A stretch of 64,000 bases of DNA from Pseudomonas sp. SG20056 (GCF_031764535.1 NZ_CP134499.1:1922001-1986000); one strand, 5' to 3'; positions 8,261-17,988 are shown, numbered from the stretch's first letter. Notes: generated by a model not told the origin, from the sequence alone. Program-made: numbers and translations.

Positions 8261-9088
8261 TCAGCCAAGCAACTCGGCAAAGCCTTTGTCGGCATCCAGA
8301 ATTGCCGGCAGTTCATCCAGCAGGCTGGCCACATCCAGCCCTTCGAACAGTGGCCCCTGTAGCGTGTCCACCGCTTTGGACATGGCGCCCGGGTGTTCGC
8401 GCAGCGCCTCGGCAATCGATACCGCTTGCGCCAGTACGCGTGGCAAGGGCATGTCCACCGGTGCCTGGAACGGCCGGCTCTGGTAGGCGATGGCATGCTG
8501 GATCAGCTCCGGCAGTTGCCAGCGCCGTGCCAGTTCCGCACCCACTTCAGGGAAGCCAAAGCCCAGTTGCAAGGTTTCCAGTGCCACACGCTGTGCGGCC
8601 CCGACATCCTTGCCGTTCTGGTTGAGGCGTTCGGCCAGTTCAGGCACGCCGGTCTGGATCAGCAGTTCGCCGATGTTGTGCATCATCCCGCAGGTAAATG
8701 CAGTTTCCACGGCAACTCCGCGGTTTTTTGCCAGCAGTCGACTGATACTGGCCACCTGGAAACTGTGCGTCCAGAAGCCCTTGAGATCAAAACCTGGCGG
8801 CGCCTGAAACGCGCCGGTCACGGCCGAGGCCAGTACCAGCGTGCGCAGGGTGTTGAAGCCCAAACGCATCGCGGCATCTTCAACGCTGGTGGACTCGCGT
8901 GCGCCGCGAAAACGTGCCGAGTTGGCCAGGCGTAGCACTTTGGCGGCAATCACCGGGTCCAGGGCGATATTGCGTGCGACGCTGTCCAGGCTGGTGTGGG
9001 GGTTATCGAACTGTTGAATCAGATCCTGGGCGACGCGGGGTATACAGGGCAAGCTGTGAACTTGGGAAAACAGGGCGCTTATATCCAT
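8261..9088 (-). CDS. HDOD-domain protein
   Basis: The 275-residue protein is a single HDOD domain (about residues 10-210), an HD-related fold without the full metal-binding set. Recognisable stretches are LPCIPRVAQDLIQ, DPVIAAKVLRLANSA and FWTHSFQVASISRLLA, followed by TAFTCGMMHNIG. HDOD proteins act in signalling, often linked to c-di-GMP, chemotaxis or stress regulation, and are generally not phosphodiesterases. No partner domain is present. It stands alone between two genes transcribed away from it or in tandem with no clear operon. Confidence 0.88.
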   Translation of the reverse strand: MDISALFSQVHSLPCIPRVAQDLIQQFDNPHTSLDSVARNIALDPVIAAKVLRLANSARFRGARESTSVEDAAMRLGFNTLRTLVLASAVTGAFQAPPGFDLKGFWTHSFQVASISRLLAKNRGVAVETAFTCGMMHNIGELLIQTGVPELAERLNQNGKDVGAAQRVALETLQLGFGFPEVGAELARRWQLPELIQHAIAYQSRPFQAPVDMPLPRVLAQAVSIAEALREHPGAMSKAVDTLQGPLFEGLDVASLLDELPAILDADKGFAELLG

Positions 9089-9217
9089 GACAGGAGCCTG
9101 CTTGAGGGGTGGGAGTAATCACGATAGCAGCGATTTGCAGGGACAAATGTGCCGTGCGCGCTTCTCCTGATCTGGATCAGGAAAACAGCTGCAGGAGGCG
9201 CTGGGAAGGGCGCAGAA

Positions 9218-9245
9218 AGGCCCGCCACAGTTGATGGGCGGGCCT
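9218..9245 (-). terminator. Hairpin terminator of the SMP-30 family gene
   Basis: A 9-bp GC-rich stem (9218-9226 with 9237-9245) lies 8 nt beyond the stop codon of the minus-strand gene. On the minus strand it is followed by only three T residues, so termination may be incomplete. Confidence 0.6.
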
Positions 9246-9253
9246 GAGGTGTA

Positions 9254-10315
9254 TCAACGGATTTTCAGTTTGCCGATGCGGTCGTTGTCCAGGCTGCCGA
9301 AGTACAGATAATCGCCCACCGGTTTGACCGAGGTGATCATGCGCAGGTGGGTGCCGCTGGTGTCGTGCAGGCTCTGGGTGATTTCGCCTTGTTCATTGAG
9401 GGCGATGGCAAAGCCGTAAGGCACGGCCTTGGGCCAGAAGGCACGCGGCAGTTTGGCCAGCTGCGATTTTGCCCAGGGTGAGCGGTGCAGCATGTCGGCG
9501 TCGGCTTTGCGTGGGGTTGGCAGGGCCACCCAGAAGGTGCCTTTACGGTCGCCTTGCAGGTTGTCCGGCAGGCCCGGCAGGTTGTCGATAAAGATATCGT
9601 GGGTGCCGGCCTTGTCACCGCTCAGCCAGTAACGGGTGATGCGGTAGCGGTAGGTTTCGTTGACCAGCACGAAGTCCTCATTGGCTGACAGCGCCACGCC
9701 GTTGGCGAAGTACAGGTCCTTGAGCAGTACCTTGGTTTCGCCGTTGGCCGGGTTGTAGCTGAGCAGGCGACCATGGGGGCGGGCTTCGAGCAGGTCGAGC
9801 AGGTAATCCGGTTGCTCGAAACGCTGGCTGGCATCGCTGAAGTAGATGGTGCCGTCGCGGGCGATATCCAGATCGTCGGTGAACTTGAACGGCACGCCCT
9901 CGGATTCAGTGGTCAGTACTTTGATCAGGCCCTGGGCGTCGATACTCAGCAAGCCCTTGTAGGCGTCGGCGACGATCAGGTTACCGGCGGCGTCAAAGTC
10001 CATGCCCAGCGGGCGGCCTTTGGTGTCGACAAAAGTTTCCACGCTGCCATCGGTCTTGATGCGCACGATGCGGCCATCATGCAGGCCGGCGTACACCTGG
10101 CCCTGGGCATCCACCGCCGTGTCTTCCGGGCCATGCACCTGGTCACGACCGAGCAGTTCGGCCTTCATCAGCGTGTCGTTGGGCTCCAGTACGCCGGTCA
10201 TCGGTGGGATGGCCGGGGCTTCCCAGGCCAGCGGATCAATCGGGCTGGGCGTGACGGCGAGGTAGATCGCCGCCGCCGCAATCAAGGCCACAAGCAGGCC
10301 AAGCAGTTTCTTCAT
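9254..10315 (-). CDS. SMP-30/gluconolactonase/strictosidine-synthase-like beta-propeller protein
   Basis: The 353-residue protein has an N-terminal hydrophobic anchor or signal (residues 1-20). A six-bladed propeller follows, with segments such as GPEDTAVDAQGQVYAGLHDG, DDLDIARDGTIYFSD and NGVALSANEDFVLV, typical of strictosidine-synthase-like and SMP-30 hydrolases. These bind a metal in the central channel and often open lactones, but the substrate here cannot be predicted. The ATG at 10315 has AGGGA about 9 nt upstream; the upstream frame extension is discarded. It is probably membrane-tethered on the periplasmic side. Confidence 0.82.
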   Translation of the reverse strand: MKKLLGLLVALIAAAAIYLAVTPSPIDPLAWEAPAIPPMTGVLEPNDTLMKAELLGRDQVHGPEDTAVDAQGQVYAGLHDGRIVRIKTDGSVETFVDTKGRPLGMDFDAAGNLIVADAYKGLLSIDAQGLIKVLTTESEGVPFKFTDDLDIARDGTIYFSDASQRFEQPDYLLDLLEARPHGRLLSYNPANGETKVLLKDLYFANGVALSANEDFVLVNETYRYRITRYWLSGDKAGTHDIFIDNLPGLPDNLQGDRKGTFWVALPTPRKADADMLHRSPWAKSQLAKLPRAFWPKAVPYGFAIALNEQGEITQSLHDTSGTHLRMITSVKPVGDYLYFGSLDNDRIGKLKIR

Positions 10316-10456
10316 TGTTGTTATTCCCTGTGCTGAAGGTGGTTCTGGATGCAAGCGGGCGCAGAATAGCGCGTCTACCGGTTGTCGCGCATTGCCAATG
10401 CCCGGCTATTGGGTGTGGCGATATATACTGCGCGGCATTCTTGATGGGAGAGCCGC

Positions 10457-11590
10457 GTGGCGATTGATATTCAGTGGATTGGTGATAACGCCAGCCTGGC
10501 GCAGCATTGTGCAACCTGGCGCAGCTTGGCGTTTGTCGCGGTTGACACCGAGTTTATGCGGGTCGACACCTTTTACCCGATTGCCGGCCTGCTGCAGGTC
10601 AGCGAGGGAGATCGGGCGTATCTGATTGATCCACTGCTGATCAGCGACTGGACGCCCTTTGCCGAGCTGCTGCAGGACCCCGCCGTGGTCAAGGTGCTGC
10701 ATGCCTGCAGTGAGGACCTGGAAGTGTTTCTGCGTTTGACTGGCAGCCTGCCAGCGCCGCTGTTCGACACCCAGCTCGCCGCTGGTTATCTCAACCTGGG
10801 TTTCTCCATGGGCTATTCGCGCCTGGTGCAGGCGGTGCTGAATATCGAACTGCCCAAGGGCGAGACCCGGTCTGACTGGCTGCAACGGCCGTTGTCGGCC
10901 ACTCAAGTCAGCTATGCCGCCGAAGATGTGCTGCACCTGGCTGAGGTATATGCGCAGCTCAAGGCGCAGCTGTCAGCCGAGAAATACGCCTGGGTGCTGG
11001 AAGACGGTGCCGAGCTGGTCTGCAACCTTGGTCGTGAAGTCGATCCCGAACTGGCCTACCGCGAAGCCAAGCTGGCCTGGAAACTCTCCCGGCAACAGCT
11101 GGCGGTGTTGAAAGCGCTGTGTACCTGGCGTGAAGAGCAGGCGCGCAAACGTAACCAGCCGCGTAATCGGATTATCCGTGAGCATTCGTTGTGGCCACTG
11201 GCGCGCAGCCAGCCGGATAACCTGGTGGCCCTGGCGCGGATCGAGGACATGCACCCGAAAACCGTGCGCCAGGACGGCGAGTTTATTTTGCAATTGATCA
11301 AGCAGGCCGCAGCCACCCCACCTGAGGATTGGCCTGAGGCGTTGCCAGAGCCGTTGCCGCTGGAAGCCGCGTCGCTGCTGAAAAAGCTGCGTGCCATTGG
11401 CCAGCGCGAAGCTGAGCGCCTGAACATTGCTCCGGAGCTGATGCTGCGCAAGAAAACCCTCGAAGCTCTGCTGAAAACCGGCTACCCCAATGGGCCGTAC
11501 CAGCTGCCGGAGTCGCTGCGCGGCTGGCGGCGTGAATTGATGGGCCAGGCGCTGCTGAATTGCCTGGCTGCAACCGGAGAGTCCGCGTGA
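10457..11590 (+). CDS. rnd: Ribonuclease D
   Basis: The 377-residue 3'-5' exoribonuclease processes the 3' ends of tRNA and other stable RNAs. DEDDy motifs are visible: DTEF near residue 32-35 (Exo I), [11 protein letters not shown] (Exo II) and YAAEDVLHL (Exo III with the catalytic Tyr). An HRDC domain follows from about residue 210 ([19 protein letters not shown]). The start is GTG with GGAG upstream. The stop overlaps the next gene's start (GTGA), so the two are translationally coupled. Length matches the family. Confidence 0.95.
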   Translation: MAIDIQWIGDNASLAQHCATWRSLAFVAVDTEFMRVDTFYPIAGLLQVSEGDRAYLIDPLLISDWTPFAELLQDPAVVKVLHACSEDLEVFLRLTGSLPAPLFDTQLAAGYLNLGFSMGYSRLVQAVLNIELPKGETRSDWLQRPLSATQVSYAAEDVLHLAEVYAQLKAQLSAEKYAWVLEDGAELVCNLGREVDPELAYREAKLAWKLSRQQLAVLKALCTWREEQARKRNQPRNRIIREHSLWPLARSQPDNLVALARIEDMHPKTVRQDGEFILQLIKQAAATPPEDWPEALPEPLPLEAASLLKKLRAIGQREAERLNIAPELMLRKKTLEALLKTGYPNGPYQLPESLRGWRRELMGQALLNCLAATGESA

Positions 11591-11880
11591 AACGTATCTG
11601 CTCAATCTACAAAAGCCCGCGCAAGAACGAGATGTATCTCTACGTGCTGCGCAGTGACGGTCTCAAGCGCGTGCCGGAAAACCTGCTGCTGGCCTTCGGC
11701 CCGCCGGCCCTGGCCTTTGAGATGGTGCTGACGCCCGAGCGCGTTCTCGCCCGCGAAGACATCCACAAGGTGCTGGCCAACCTCGACGAGCAGGGCTACC
11801 ACCTGCAGATGCCGCCACCGGAAGATGAATACATCGAGCATCTGCCCGATGAGCTGTTGCGCCGTAACGACCCGATGTAA
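11587..11880 (+). CDS. ycgL: YcgL family protein
   Basis: The 97-residue cytoplasmic protein belongs to the YcgL family, with a conserved start [20 protein letters not shown] and ending in a short acidic tail. The function is not established; the family has a small alpha/beta fold and commonly follows rnd in gammaproteobacteria. The start is GTG at 11587, overlapping the rnd stop codon, so it is read from the rnd message. It is followed 5 nt later by the dehydrogenase gene. Confidence 0.93.
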   Translation: MKRICSIYKSPRKNEMYLYVLRSDGLKRVPENLLLAFGPPALAFEMVLTPERVLAREDIHKVLANLDEQGYHLQMPPPEDEYIEHLPDELLRRNDPM

Positions 11881-11885
11881 CCGCC

Positions 11886-12842
11886 ATGCCCACCACTGTG
11901 ATTGCCCCTATGCGCGTGTTGATTGCCGAAGCCGAACACGCGCTGTATGCCGAGTTGCTGCGTCAGCAGGCACCTGAGTTTGAGCTGTGCGGCAGCAATC
12001 GGCCTGCCGAGTTAGCCGAATACGCCGTGAGCTGTCCGTTATGGCTGGGCCAGCCGGATCTGCTCGCGCCTTTGCTGCGTCAGGGCAGCCGGCCACAGTG
12101 GCTGCAATCGACCTGGGCGGGCATCACGCCGCTGCTCGCCAAGGATTTGCCAACGGATTACGCGTTAACCCGTGCCGTGGGCATCTTCGGCCAGGTGATG
12201 GCTGAGTATGTGCTGTGCCATCTGCTGGCCCATGAGCGCCAACTGTTTGCTGCACTGGCCTCTCAGGTTGAGCAGCGCTGGGACAATCGTCTGCCGCGCA
12301 GCCTGGCCGGGCGCAAGGTGCTGATCGTTGGCACCGGTGATATCGGCCTGAGCGTGGCGCAGTTTCTGGCGCCGTTCGGCATCGAGCTATTGGGCATCGC
12401 CAGCCGTCCGCGCAATCTGCCGCCGTTTCGTCAGGTGGCTGGGCTTGATGAACTGCCAAGCCTGGCGGCTGAGGCCGATTACCTGATCAACTTGCTGCCC
12501 GATACGCCTGCCACCCGTGATATTTACGATGCCGAGCTGTTTGCTGCCTGCAAGACCAGCGCGCTGTTTATCAATGCCGGACGCGGTGTGGCAGTGGTCG
12601 ATCAGGCACTGGTCAGTGCCTTGCAGCGGGGGCAATTGGCCGGCGCGGTGATTGATGTTTGCCGTCAAGAGCCGCTGCCTGCTGGCCACCCATTCTGGGA
12701 TGCACCGCGTTTGCTGCTGACCGGGCACAGTGCTGCGCCGACTGATCCGCGCCTGCTGGTGCAGCTGTTTGTCGATAACCTGCAACGCTGGCGTGCTGAT
12801 AAGGCCTTGGTGGGACAGGTGGATTTCACTCGGGGTTATTGA
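11886..12842 (+). CDS. D-2-hydroxyacid dehydrogenase (NAD-binding)
   Basis: The protein is 318 residues if begun at 11886; an ATG at 11910 (MRVLIAEAEH) may be the true start. The nucleotide-binding glycine motif is VGTGDIGLSVAQ. The catalytic trio is visible as Arg in INAGRGVAVVD, Glu in DVCRQEPLP and His in LLTGHSAAP. It resembles the glyoxylate/hydroxypyruvate reductase-like branch that reduces 2-oxoacids. It is third in the rnd-ycgL run with a 5-nt gap, so probably in the same operon. The precise substrate is unknown. Confidence 0.88.
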   Translation: MPTTVIAPMRVLIAEAEHALYAELLRQQAPEFELCGSNRPAELAEYAVSCPLWLGQPDLLAPLLRQGSRPQWLQSTWAGITPLLAKDLPTDYALTRAVGIFGQVMAEYVLCHLLAHERQLFAALASQVEQRWDNRLPRSLAGRKVLIVGTGDIGLSVAQFLAPFGIELLGIASRPRNLPPFRQVAGLDELPSLAAEADYLINLLPDTPATRDIYDAELFAACKTSALFINAGRGVAVVDQALVSALQRGQLAGAVIDVCRQEPLPAGHPFWDAPRLLLTGHSAAPTDPRLLVQLFVDNLQRWRADKALVGQVDFTRGY

Positions 12843-12934
12843 GTCAGGCGGCAGCCGTTCGGCTCGCCGCCCTTGGCCGCGCCAGGCCGAGCGGCTAGAC
12901 TGCCGGCCTTTTCGCCCCTCACCGTACCCTCGCC

Positions 12935-13384
12935 ATGGCCGCCAAAGTCGAACCCTTCTGGAAACGCAAAACCCTCGAACAGCTGGATCAGGACGAGTGG
13001 GAGTCGCTGTGCGATGGCTGCGGCCTGTGCTGTCTGCAAAAGCTCGAGGATGAGGATGATGGCAGCGTCTATTACACGCGCATCGCCTGCAAACTGCTGG
13101 ACCTGCAAACCTGCCGCTGCACTGACTACAGCAACCGACGCAAATTCGTCGCCGACTGCATCCAGCTTACCCCGGCCCAGGCCGACCAGTTTCAGTGGCT
13201 GCCGCCGACCTGCGCCTACCGCCTAGTCAGCGAAGGTAAGGATCTGTTGCTCTGGCATCACCTGGTCTGCGGCGACCCTGAGCAGGTGCACAAACAGCGG
13301 ATTTCCCAGGCTGGGCGCATGCTCAGCGAAAACAGCGTGGCCGAGGATGAGTGGGAAGACCACATGATTTTCCGCGCTGGCTGA
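12935..13384 (+). CDS. ycgN: YcgN/UPF0260 cysteine-cluster protein
   Basis: The 149-residue protein has the conserved Cys pattern CDGCGLCC (about residues 28-35) plus further cysteines in TCRCTDY, DCIQLTP and the PPTCAYR segment. These probably bind zinc or an iron-sulfur cluster, like other CxxCxxxCC proteins. The family has no settled function. The ATG at 12935 begins [17 protein letters not shown], the usual family N-terminus. It follows the dehydrogenase gene after 92 nt and is on the same strand. Confidence 0.92.
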   Translation: MAAKVEPFWKRKTLEQLDQDEWESLCDGCGLCCLQKLEDEDDGSVYYTRIACKLLDLQTCRCTDYSNRRKFVADCIQLTPAQADQFQWLPPTCAYRLVSEGKDLLLWHHLVCGDPEQVHKQRISQAGRMLSENSVAEDEWEDHMIFRAG

Positions 13385-13448
13385 ACCTCGCCGGTAAATG
13401 CCAGCCTAAACTCGCCTGAATAAATGATTTGCACTGTGGAGCTTTGCC

Positions 13449-14675
13449 ATGTTGATGCGCCGTTTGCTGCTGTCCGTTGTTCTGCTGAGCCTGAGCACGC
13501 CACTGTGGGCAAAGAAGGTCGACCTGGATTATCGCGTGCGGTTTTTGCCCGACACCGAACAGGCCGAGGTCAGCCTGACCCTGGAAGACGGCGCGCAGGT
13601 GATCAGTCTGGCCTTCAACCTGGGCGAGCAGGGCGCCTACAGCGATTTCAAGGCCGACGGCCAGTGGACGCAGAACAGCTCTGAGCTGGGCACCTGGCAG
13701 CCAAGCAAAGGCAAATCGACCCTGACTTACCGCGTGCGTATCAATAATGAGCGCAGCGCGGGGCGCTTTGATGCGTTGATCACCAAAGACTGGGCGCTGC
13801 TGCGCGGGGATGATCTGGTGCCGGCAGTCAAGCTGCGCCAGGAAGATAAAACCGAGCTGGTTTCGCGCCTGCAATTCGACCTGCCCAAGGGCTGGAAGAG
13901 CGTCGAAACCGGTTGGCCGCGTATCGGCAAGAACAAATTCCGCATCGACAACCCACAGCGCAAGTTTGATCGCCCGACTGGCTGGATGGTGGCCGGTAAG
14001 GTTGGCACGCGCCGCGCCAAATTGGGTGAGACCGATGTGGCGATTGCCGCACCAGTGGGCGAGGGCATGCGTCGCATGGATGTGATGACCCTGCTGACTT
14101 TTATCTGGCCGCATGCTCAGGACGTGTTCCCGCGCGACCCGGCCAAACTGCTGATTGTCGGCGCCGGTGACCCGATGTGGCGCGGTGGCCTGTCGGCAGC
14201 CAATTCCTACTACATGCACACGGACCGTCCGCTGGTCAGCGAGAACGGCACCAGTTCGCTGGTGCACGAGTTGGTGCATGTGTTCAGCCGAATCAAGGCA
14301 CGTGATCGCAGCGACTGGATCACCGAAGGGCTGGCCGAGTACTACGCCATCGAACTGATGCGCCGTGCCGGTGGCCTCAGCGAGGAGCGTTATCAGAAAA
14401 TTCGCGAGCAGCTGATTCGCTGGAGCAAACCGGTGGACAGCCTGCGTACCAATAACTCCAGCGGCCCGGTCACCGCCCGTGCAGTCTTGCTGCTGCAGGA
14501 GCTGGATCGGGAAATCCGCCAGACCACCAAAGGCACCACTCAGCCACGTTCGCTGGATGACGTAACCCGCGGCCTGATGCGCCTCGACAAAGTCAGCACC
14601 AAAGACTTTATCGAGATCAGCGAAAACGTTATGGGCGCTGCCTCCGAGGTGCTGGACAACAAGCTGTTGCGCTAG
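13449..14675 (+). CDS. Secreted/periplasmic gluzincin-like putative metallopeptidase
   Basis: The 408-residue protein has a signal peptide (to about residue 20, ending PLWA), an N-terminal beta-rich region and a zinc motif HELVH (H273, E274, H277). A likely third ligand, E297, lies in GLAEYYA 19 residues on, resembling M1/M61-type peptidases. The protein is shorter than those families and its substrate is unknown. It follows ycgN by 64 nt and precedes the LysR gene; GGAG lies about 8 nt before the ATG. Conservation of zinc ligands argues for activity, but this is not proven. Confidence 0.8.
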   Translation: MLMRRLLLSVVLLSLSTPLWAKKVDLDYRVRFLPDTEQAEVSLTLEDGAQVISLAFNLGEQGAYSDFKADGQWTQNSSELGTWQPSKGKSTLTYRVRINNERSAGRFDALITKDWALLRGDDLVPAVKLRQEDKTELVSRLQFDLPKGWKSVETGWPRIGKNKFRIDNPQRKFDRPTGWMVAGKVGTRRAKLGETDVAIAAPVGEGMRRMDVMTLLTFIWPHAQDVFPRDPAKLLIVGAGDPMWRGGLSAANSYYMHTDRPLVSENGTSSLVHELVHVFSRIKARDRSDWITEGLAEYYAIELMRRAGGLSEERYQKIREQLIRWSKPVDSLRTNNSSGPVTARAVLLLQELDREIRQTTKGTTQPRSLDDVTRGLMRLDKVSTKDFIEISENVMGAASEVLDNKLLR

Positions 14676-14725
14676 CCCCACGCCCTGAGTAAGCATGCGG
14701 CGCAGTTGCCGATCTGGAGCCTCGC

Positions 14726-15610
14726 ATGCGCCGTCTACCGTCTCTCACTGCTTTGCGCACCTTCGAGTGCGCCGCCCGGCATGCCCACTTTGGCCGCGCG
14801 GCGGCCGAGTTGTGCGTCACCGACAGTGCAGTCAGCCACCAGATCCGCCAGCTAGAAGAGCAACTCGGTACAGTGCTGTTTGCCCGTGAAGGTCGTCAGG
14901 TCGTGCCGACGCCTGCCGCGCGGCGTTTGCTGCAGCGTTTGCAGCAGGCTTTCGAGCTTATTGGCGAGGCCTGCGACGAGTTGCGCGATCCCGGCTCGCA
15001 GGTGGTGTTGCGTATCGCGGTAACCCCTGAGCTGGCGCAGAAGTGGCTGGTCAGTCGGCTGGCCGACTTCAGCGACCGTTACCCGCAGATCACCCTGCAT
15101 CTACACGAGCAGCCGCTGGAAGCCTGCCTACCGAGCCCGGATATCGACCTGGCGATCACCTACGGTACCGGGCCCGAGGATGCCAGTGCCTATTTTGTGC
15201 GGCCGCTGCCGACTCTGCAGTTCTTTCCCGTGTGCAGCCCCAGCCTGTTCAACCAGGGTGGGCTCAAGCACCCGCGTGACCTGGCTCGCCACAGCCTGCT
15301 GCACGATGATCAGGACGGTAAAACCTGGACCGCCTGGCTGACCACCCATGCCGGCGACATCCAACCGTCGCGTCATCTTTACCTGGGGCATGCCGGCCTT
15401 GCGTTGGAAGCGGCGGCACAAGGACAGGGCGTGGCTATGGGCGACAATCTCACAGCTGCCGAAGACCTGGCCTGTGGTCGGCTGGTGCGCCCGTTCAATG
15501 CCAGTGTGGCTGCGCTTGGGCAGTATGCGCTGGTCTGTGAACGCATTCGTCTGGAGAAGCCGGCAGTGGCGGACTTCTTAGATTGGCTGAGTGATCACCT
15601 GGCTGAATGA
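14726..15610 (+). CDS. LysR-family transcriptional regulator, GcvA/AmpR-like
   Basis: The 294-residue protein has an N-terminal winged helix (residues 5-64: LTALRTFECAARHAHFGRAA, then SAVSHQIRQLEEQLG) and a C-terminal effector domain with ITYGTGP. It ends 101 nt upstream of the agmatine-deiminase-like gene on the same strand, so it may regulate that gene and the polyamine-binding gene. The co-inducer is unknown; a polyamine-related compound is the natural guess from context. The start at 14726 has GGAGCC upstream. Confidence 0.9.
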   Translation: MRRLPSLTALRTFECAARHAHFGRAAAELCVTDSAVSHQIRQLEEQLGTVLFAREGRQVVPTPAARRLLQRLQQAFELIGEACDELRDPGSQVVLRIAVTPELAQKWLVSRLADFSDRYPQITLHLHEQPLEACLPSPDIDLAITYGTGPEDASAYFVRPLPTLQFFPVCSPSLFNQGGLKHPRDLARHSLLHDDQDGKTWTAWLTTHAGDIQPSRHLYLGHAGLALEAAAQGQGVAMGDNLTAAEDLACGRLVRPFNASVAALGQYALVCERIRLEKPAVADFLDWLSDHLAE

Positions 15611-15711
15611 TGAATTGAATTCAGCTATTCCGTAATTATCGTCGTTGGAACCTCGGCCAGAGCGCCGCGTACTGTGTGGCCATCTTCCCCACAGGCATAA
15701 AGGTGCATTCG

Positions 15712-16824
15712 ATGGCGCGTTCCCTGACTTCCCTCCCCAAAGCCGATGGCTTCCGTCTGCCCGGCGAATTCGAACCCAAGGCCGGTTGCTGGCTCGGCTG
15801 GCCGGAGCGCACCGACGTGTGGCGCAACGGTGCCAAACCGGCGCAGAAGGTCTGGGTGGATATTGTTACAGCGATTGCCAGCAGCGAGCCGGTCACCGTA
15901 TGCGCCTCGGCTAGCCAGTACGCCAATGCTCGGCGCCAACTGCCGGCGCATGTGCGGGTGGTGGAAATGACCTGCAACGACACCTGGTTCCGCGACAGCG
16001 GCCCGGCCTTCCTGGTCAATGATGAGTCCGGTGAAGTGCGCGGTGTGGACTTCGAGTTCAACGCCTACGGCGGCCTTGATGGCGGCTTGTACTATCCGTG
16101 GGACAAGGATGATCAGATTGCGCAGAAAATCCTAGAAATCGAAGGTTACGACCGCTACCGCGCGCCCTTTATCGCCGAAATGGGCGGTATTCAGACCGAT
16201 GGCCAGCGCACCCTGCTGACCACCGAGCAGTGCCTGCTCAACCGCAACCGTAATGCACATCTGGGCAAGGAGGAGATGACTCGCCGCCTACAGGACTATC
16301 TCGGCGCCGAGCAGGTGATCTGGTTGCCACGCGGCTGCAAGTTCGATGAAACCGACGGCCATATCGATGACCTGGCCTGCTTTGTCCGCCCCGGTGTGGT
16401 GGTGATGCAGTGGACCGACGACCGCAACGACCCGCAGTGGGAAATCTACCAGGAGGCCTACGACATCCTGCGCAGTACCCGCGATGCCCAGGGGCGCGAG
16501 CTGCAGATCCACAAGCTGCCGCAACCGCGTGTACTGGAATGGACGGCTGAAGAGGCCGAAGGCCTGGATCAGGATGATTCGACCCACACCCGTCAGGCCG
16601 GCACGCAGATCTGCGCCTCCTACATCAACTACTACGCCGGTAACTCGGCCATCGTCGTGCCGCTGTTCAACGATCCCTGCGACCGCGTGGCCCAGGCGAC
16701 CCTGGCCGAGCTGTTCCCCCAGCACCGGATTATCGGTATCGAAAACTCCCGGGAAATCCTCCTCGGTGGCGGCAACGTCGCCTGTATCACCATGCCGCAA
16801 TACGCCGCGCCCAAGCGCGCCTAG
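15712..16824 (+). CDS. Agmatine deiminase family protein, divergent
   Basis: The 370-residue cytoplasmic guanidine-modifying enzyme is related to AguA (agmatine to N-carbamoylputrescine plus ammonia). The nucleophile C358 and the catalytic H217 and D219 (in TDGHID) are kept. Two conserved stretches differ: family GGSIHVDGEGT is GGIQTDGQRT here, and GGGNIHC is GGGNVAC. This suggests a subfamily with altered substrate preference rather than a dead enzyme. No aguB (carbamoylputrescine amidase) is adjacent. The ATG at 15712 has AAGG upstream and matches the family N-terminus (SLPKADGF). A SpuD-like gene follows 9 nt later. Confidence 0.85.
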   Translation: MARSLTSLPKADGFRLPGEFEPKAGCWLGWPERTDVWRNGAKPAQKVWVDIVTAIASSEPVTVCASASQYANARRQLPAHVRVVEMTCNDTWFRDSGPAFLVNDESGEVRGVDFEFNAYGGLDGGLYYPWDKDDQIAQKILEIEGYDRYRAPFIAEMGGIQTDGQRTLLTTEQCLLNRNRNAHLGKEEMTRRLQDYLGAEQVIWLPRGCKFDETDGHIDDLACFVRPGVVVMQWTDDRNDPQWEIYQEAYDILRSTRDAQGRELQIHKLPQPRVLEWTAEEAEGLDQDDSTHTRQAGTQICASYINYYAGNSAIVVPLFNDPCDRVAQATLAELFPQHRIIGIENSREILLGGGNVACITMPQYAAPKRA

Positions 16825-16833
16825 GAGGCCTCG

Positions 16834-17931
16834 ATGAAACTGCATACCAGCATGTTGAGCATCGCGATCGGTCTGGCGGCCAGCGTTCAGGCGCTGGCGG
16901 CCGAAGTGCCGAAGCAGGTCAATCTGTTTATCTGGGGCGAGTACCTGGCACCGGATACCCTCAGCAGCTTCGAGCAGAGGACCGGGATCAAGGTGGTGGT
17001 CGACCACTTCGACTCGCTTGAAACCGTGGAAACCAAGCTGCTTACCGGACGCAGCGGTTACGACCTGGTGCTCACCGCTGGTCAGCATCTGCAGCGGGCG
17101 ATCCAGAGTGGCGCGCTGCAACCGCTAGACAAGGCCGCGCTACCGCATTTCAACGGGCTTGATTCGGAATTCACCGGGCATATGGCCGCGTTTGACCCAG
17201 GCAATCGTTATGCCGGCCTCTATGTTTGGGGAACTACGGGTTTTGGTTATCAGCAGCAGGCTATTCATAAGCGCATGGCCAATGCGCCAACCGACAGCTG
17301 GGCCATGCTGATGGACCCAGCCGTCGTGGCGAAGTTTGCCGACTGCGGGGTGAGCTTTCTCAATGACCCCAATGAGGTGTTCGCAGCGGCGTTCCGTTAC
17401 CTGGGCCTGGATATCAACCAACAGAGCCTGGATGATCTGAAACTGGCCGAAGCGCATCTGGCCAAGGTGCGGCCGTCGATTCGCTATTTCGACAACGACC
17501 GCAATATCACCGACCTGGCCAACGGCGATACCTGCCTGGCGATGTCATGGAACGGCAACGTGTCGATTGCTGCCGGCCAGGCTGAGCAGGCGGGCAAGCC
17601 CTACAGCCTGCACTACAGCATCCCGCGTGAAGGCACGCTGATCTGGTTTGATGCGATGGTAATCCCCAAGGATGCTCCGCATCCTGAGGCCGGCCTGGCG
17701 TTGATGGATCATCTGATGACACCCGAAGTGATCGCTGCCATCACCAACACCATCTATTACGCCAACGCCGTGCCAGCGGCTAATGCCGCGGTCGATCCAG
17801 CCATCCTCGCTGACTCTGGCACCTACCCAGCCGCAGACGTACGTGCGCAGCTGTACACCAAGAACGACAACGCCAAGGCCTTCAACCGCGCCTTGACCCG
17901 CGCCTTTAGCCGGCTTAAATCCGGTCTCTGA
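16834..17931 (+). CDS. Periplasmic polyamine-binding protein, SpuD/PotF type
   Basis: The 365-residue ABC-type solute-binding protein has a signal peptide (to about residue 22, ALAA) and the mature start VNLFIWGEYLAPDTL, typical of PotD/PotF/SpuD proteins. Later family stretches include YDLVLTAGQHLQR and LFTP-like substitutes such as NTIYYANAV near the end. It lies 9 nt after the agmatine-deiminase-like gene, with AGGAGG immediately before the ATG, so the two are co-expressed. No permease or ATPase gene is adjacent; it may feed a transporter encoded elsewhere or act as a polyamine sensor. Confidence 0.9.
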   Translation: MKLHTSMLSIAIGLAASVQALAAEVPKQVNLFIWGEYLAPDTLSSFEQRTGIKVVVDHFDSLETVETKLLTGRSGYDLVLTAGQHLQRAIQSGALQPLDKAALPHFNGLDSEFTGHMAAFDPGNRYAGLYVWGTTGFGYQQQAIHKRMANAPTDSWAMLMDPAVVAKFADCGVSFLNDPNEVFAAAFRYLGLDINQQSLDDLKLAEAHLAKVRPSIRYFDNDRNITDLANGDTCLAMSWNGNVSIAAGQAEQAGKPYSLHYSIPREGTLIWFDAMVIPKDAPHPEAGLALMDHLMTPEVIAAITNTIYYANAVPAANAAVDPAILADSGTYPAADVRAQLYTKNDNAKAFNRALTRAFSRLKSGL

Positions 17932-17954
17932 AGGCTCGTATTGTGCGCCGCGCC

Positions 17955-17988
17955 AACGCCATCCAGTGCTATGCCACTGGGTGGCGTT
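17955..17988 (+). terminator. Hairpin ending the deiminase/binding-protein operon
   Basis: A 14-bp stem (17955-17968 with 17975-17988, one G-T pair) and a 6-nt loop follow the stop codon by 23 nt. The downstream run is only GCTGTTTC, so it is a strong hairpin with a weak U-tract. Confidence 0.6.

Noticed and set aside
16150-16230. Loss of the conserved His in the GGSIHVDGEG stretch taken as loss of activity
   Set aside because: The catalytic His/Asp are in TDGHID and the Cys is at 358, all kept; the change points to altered specificity instead.
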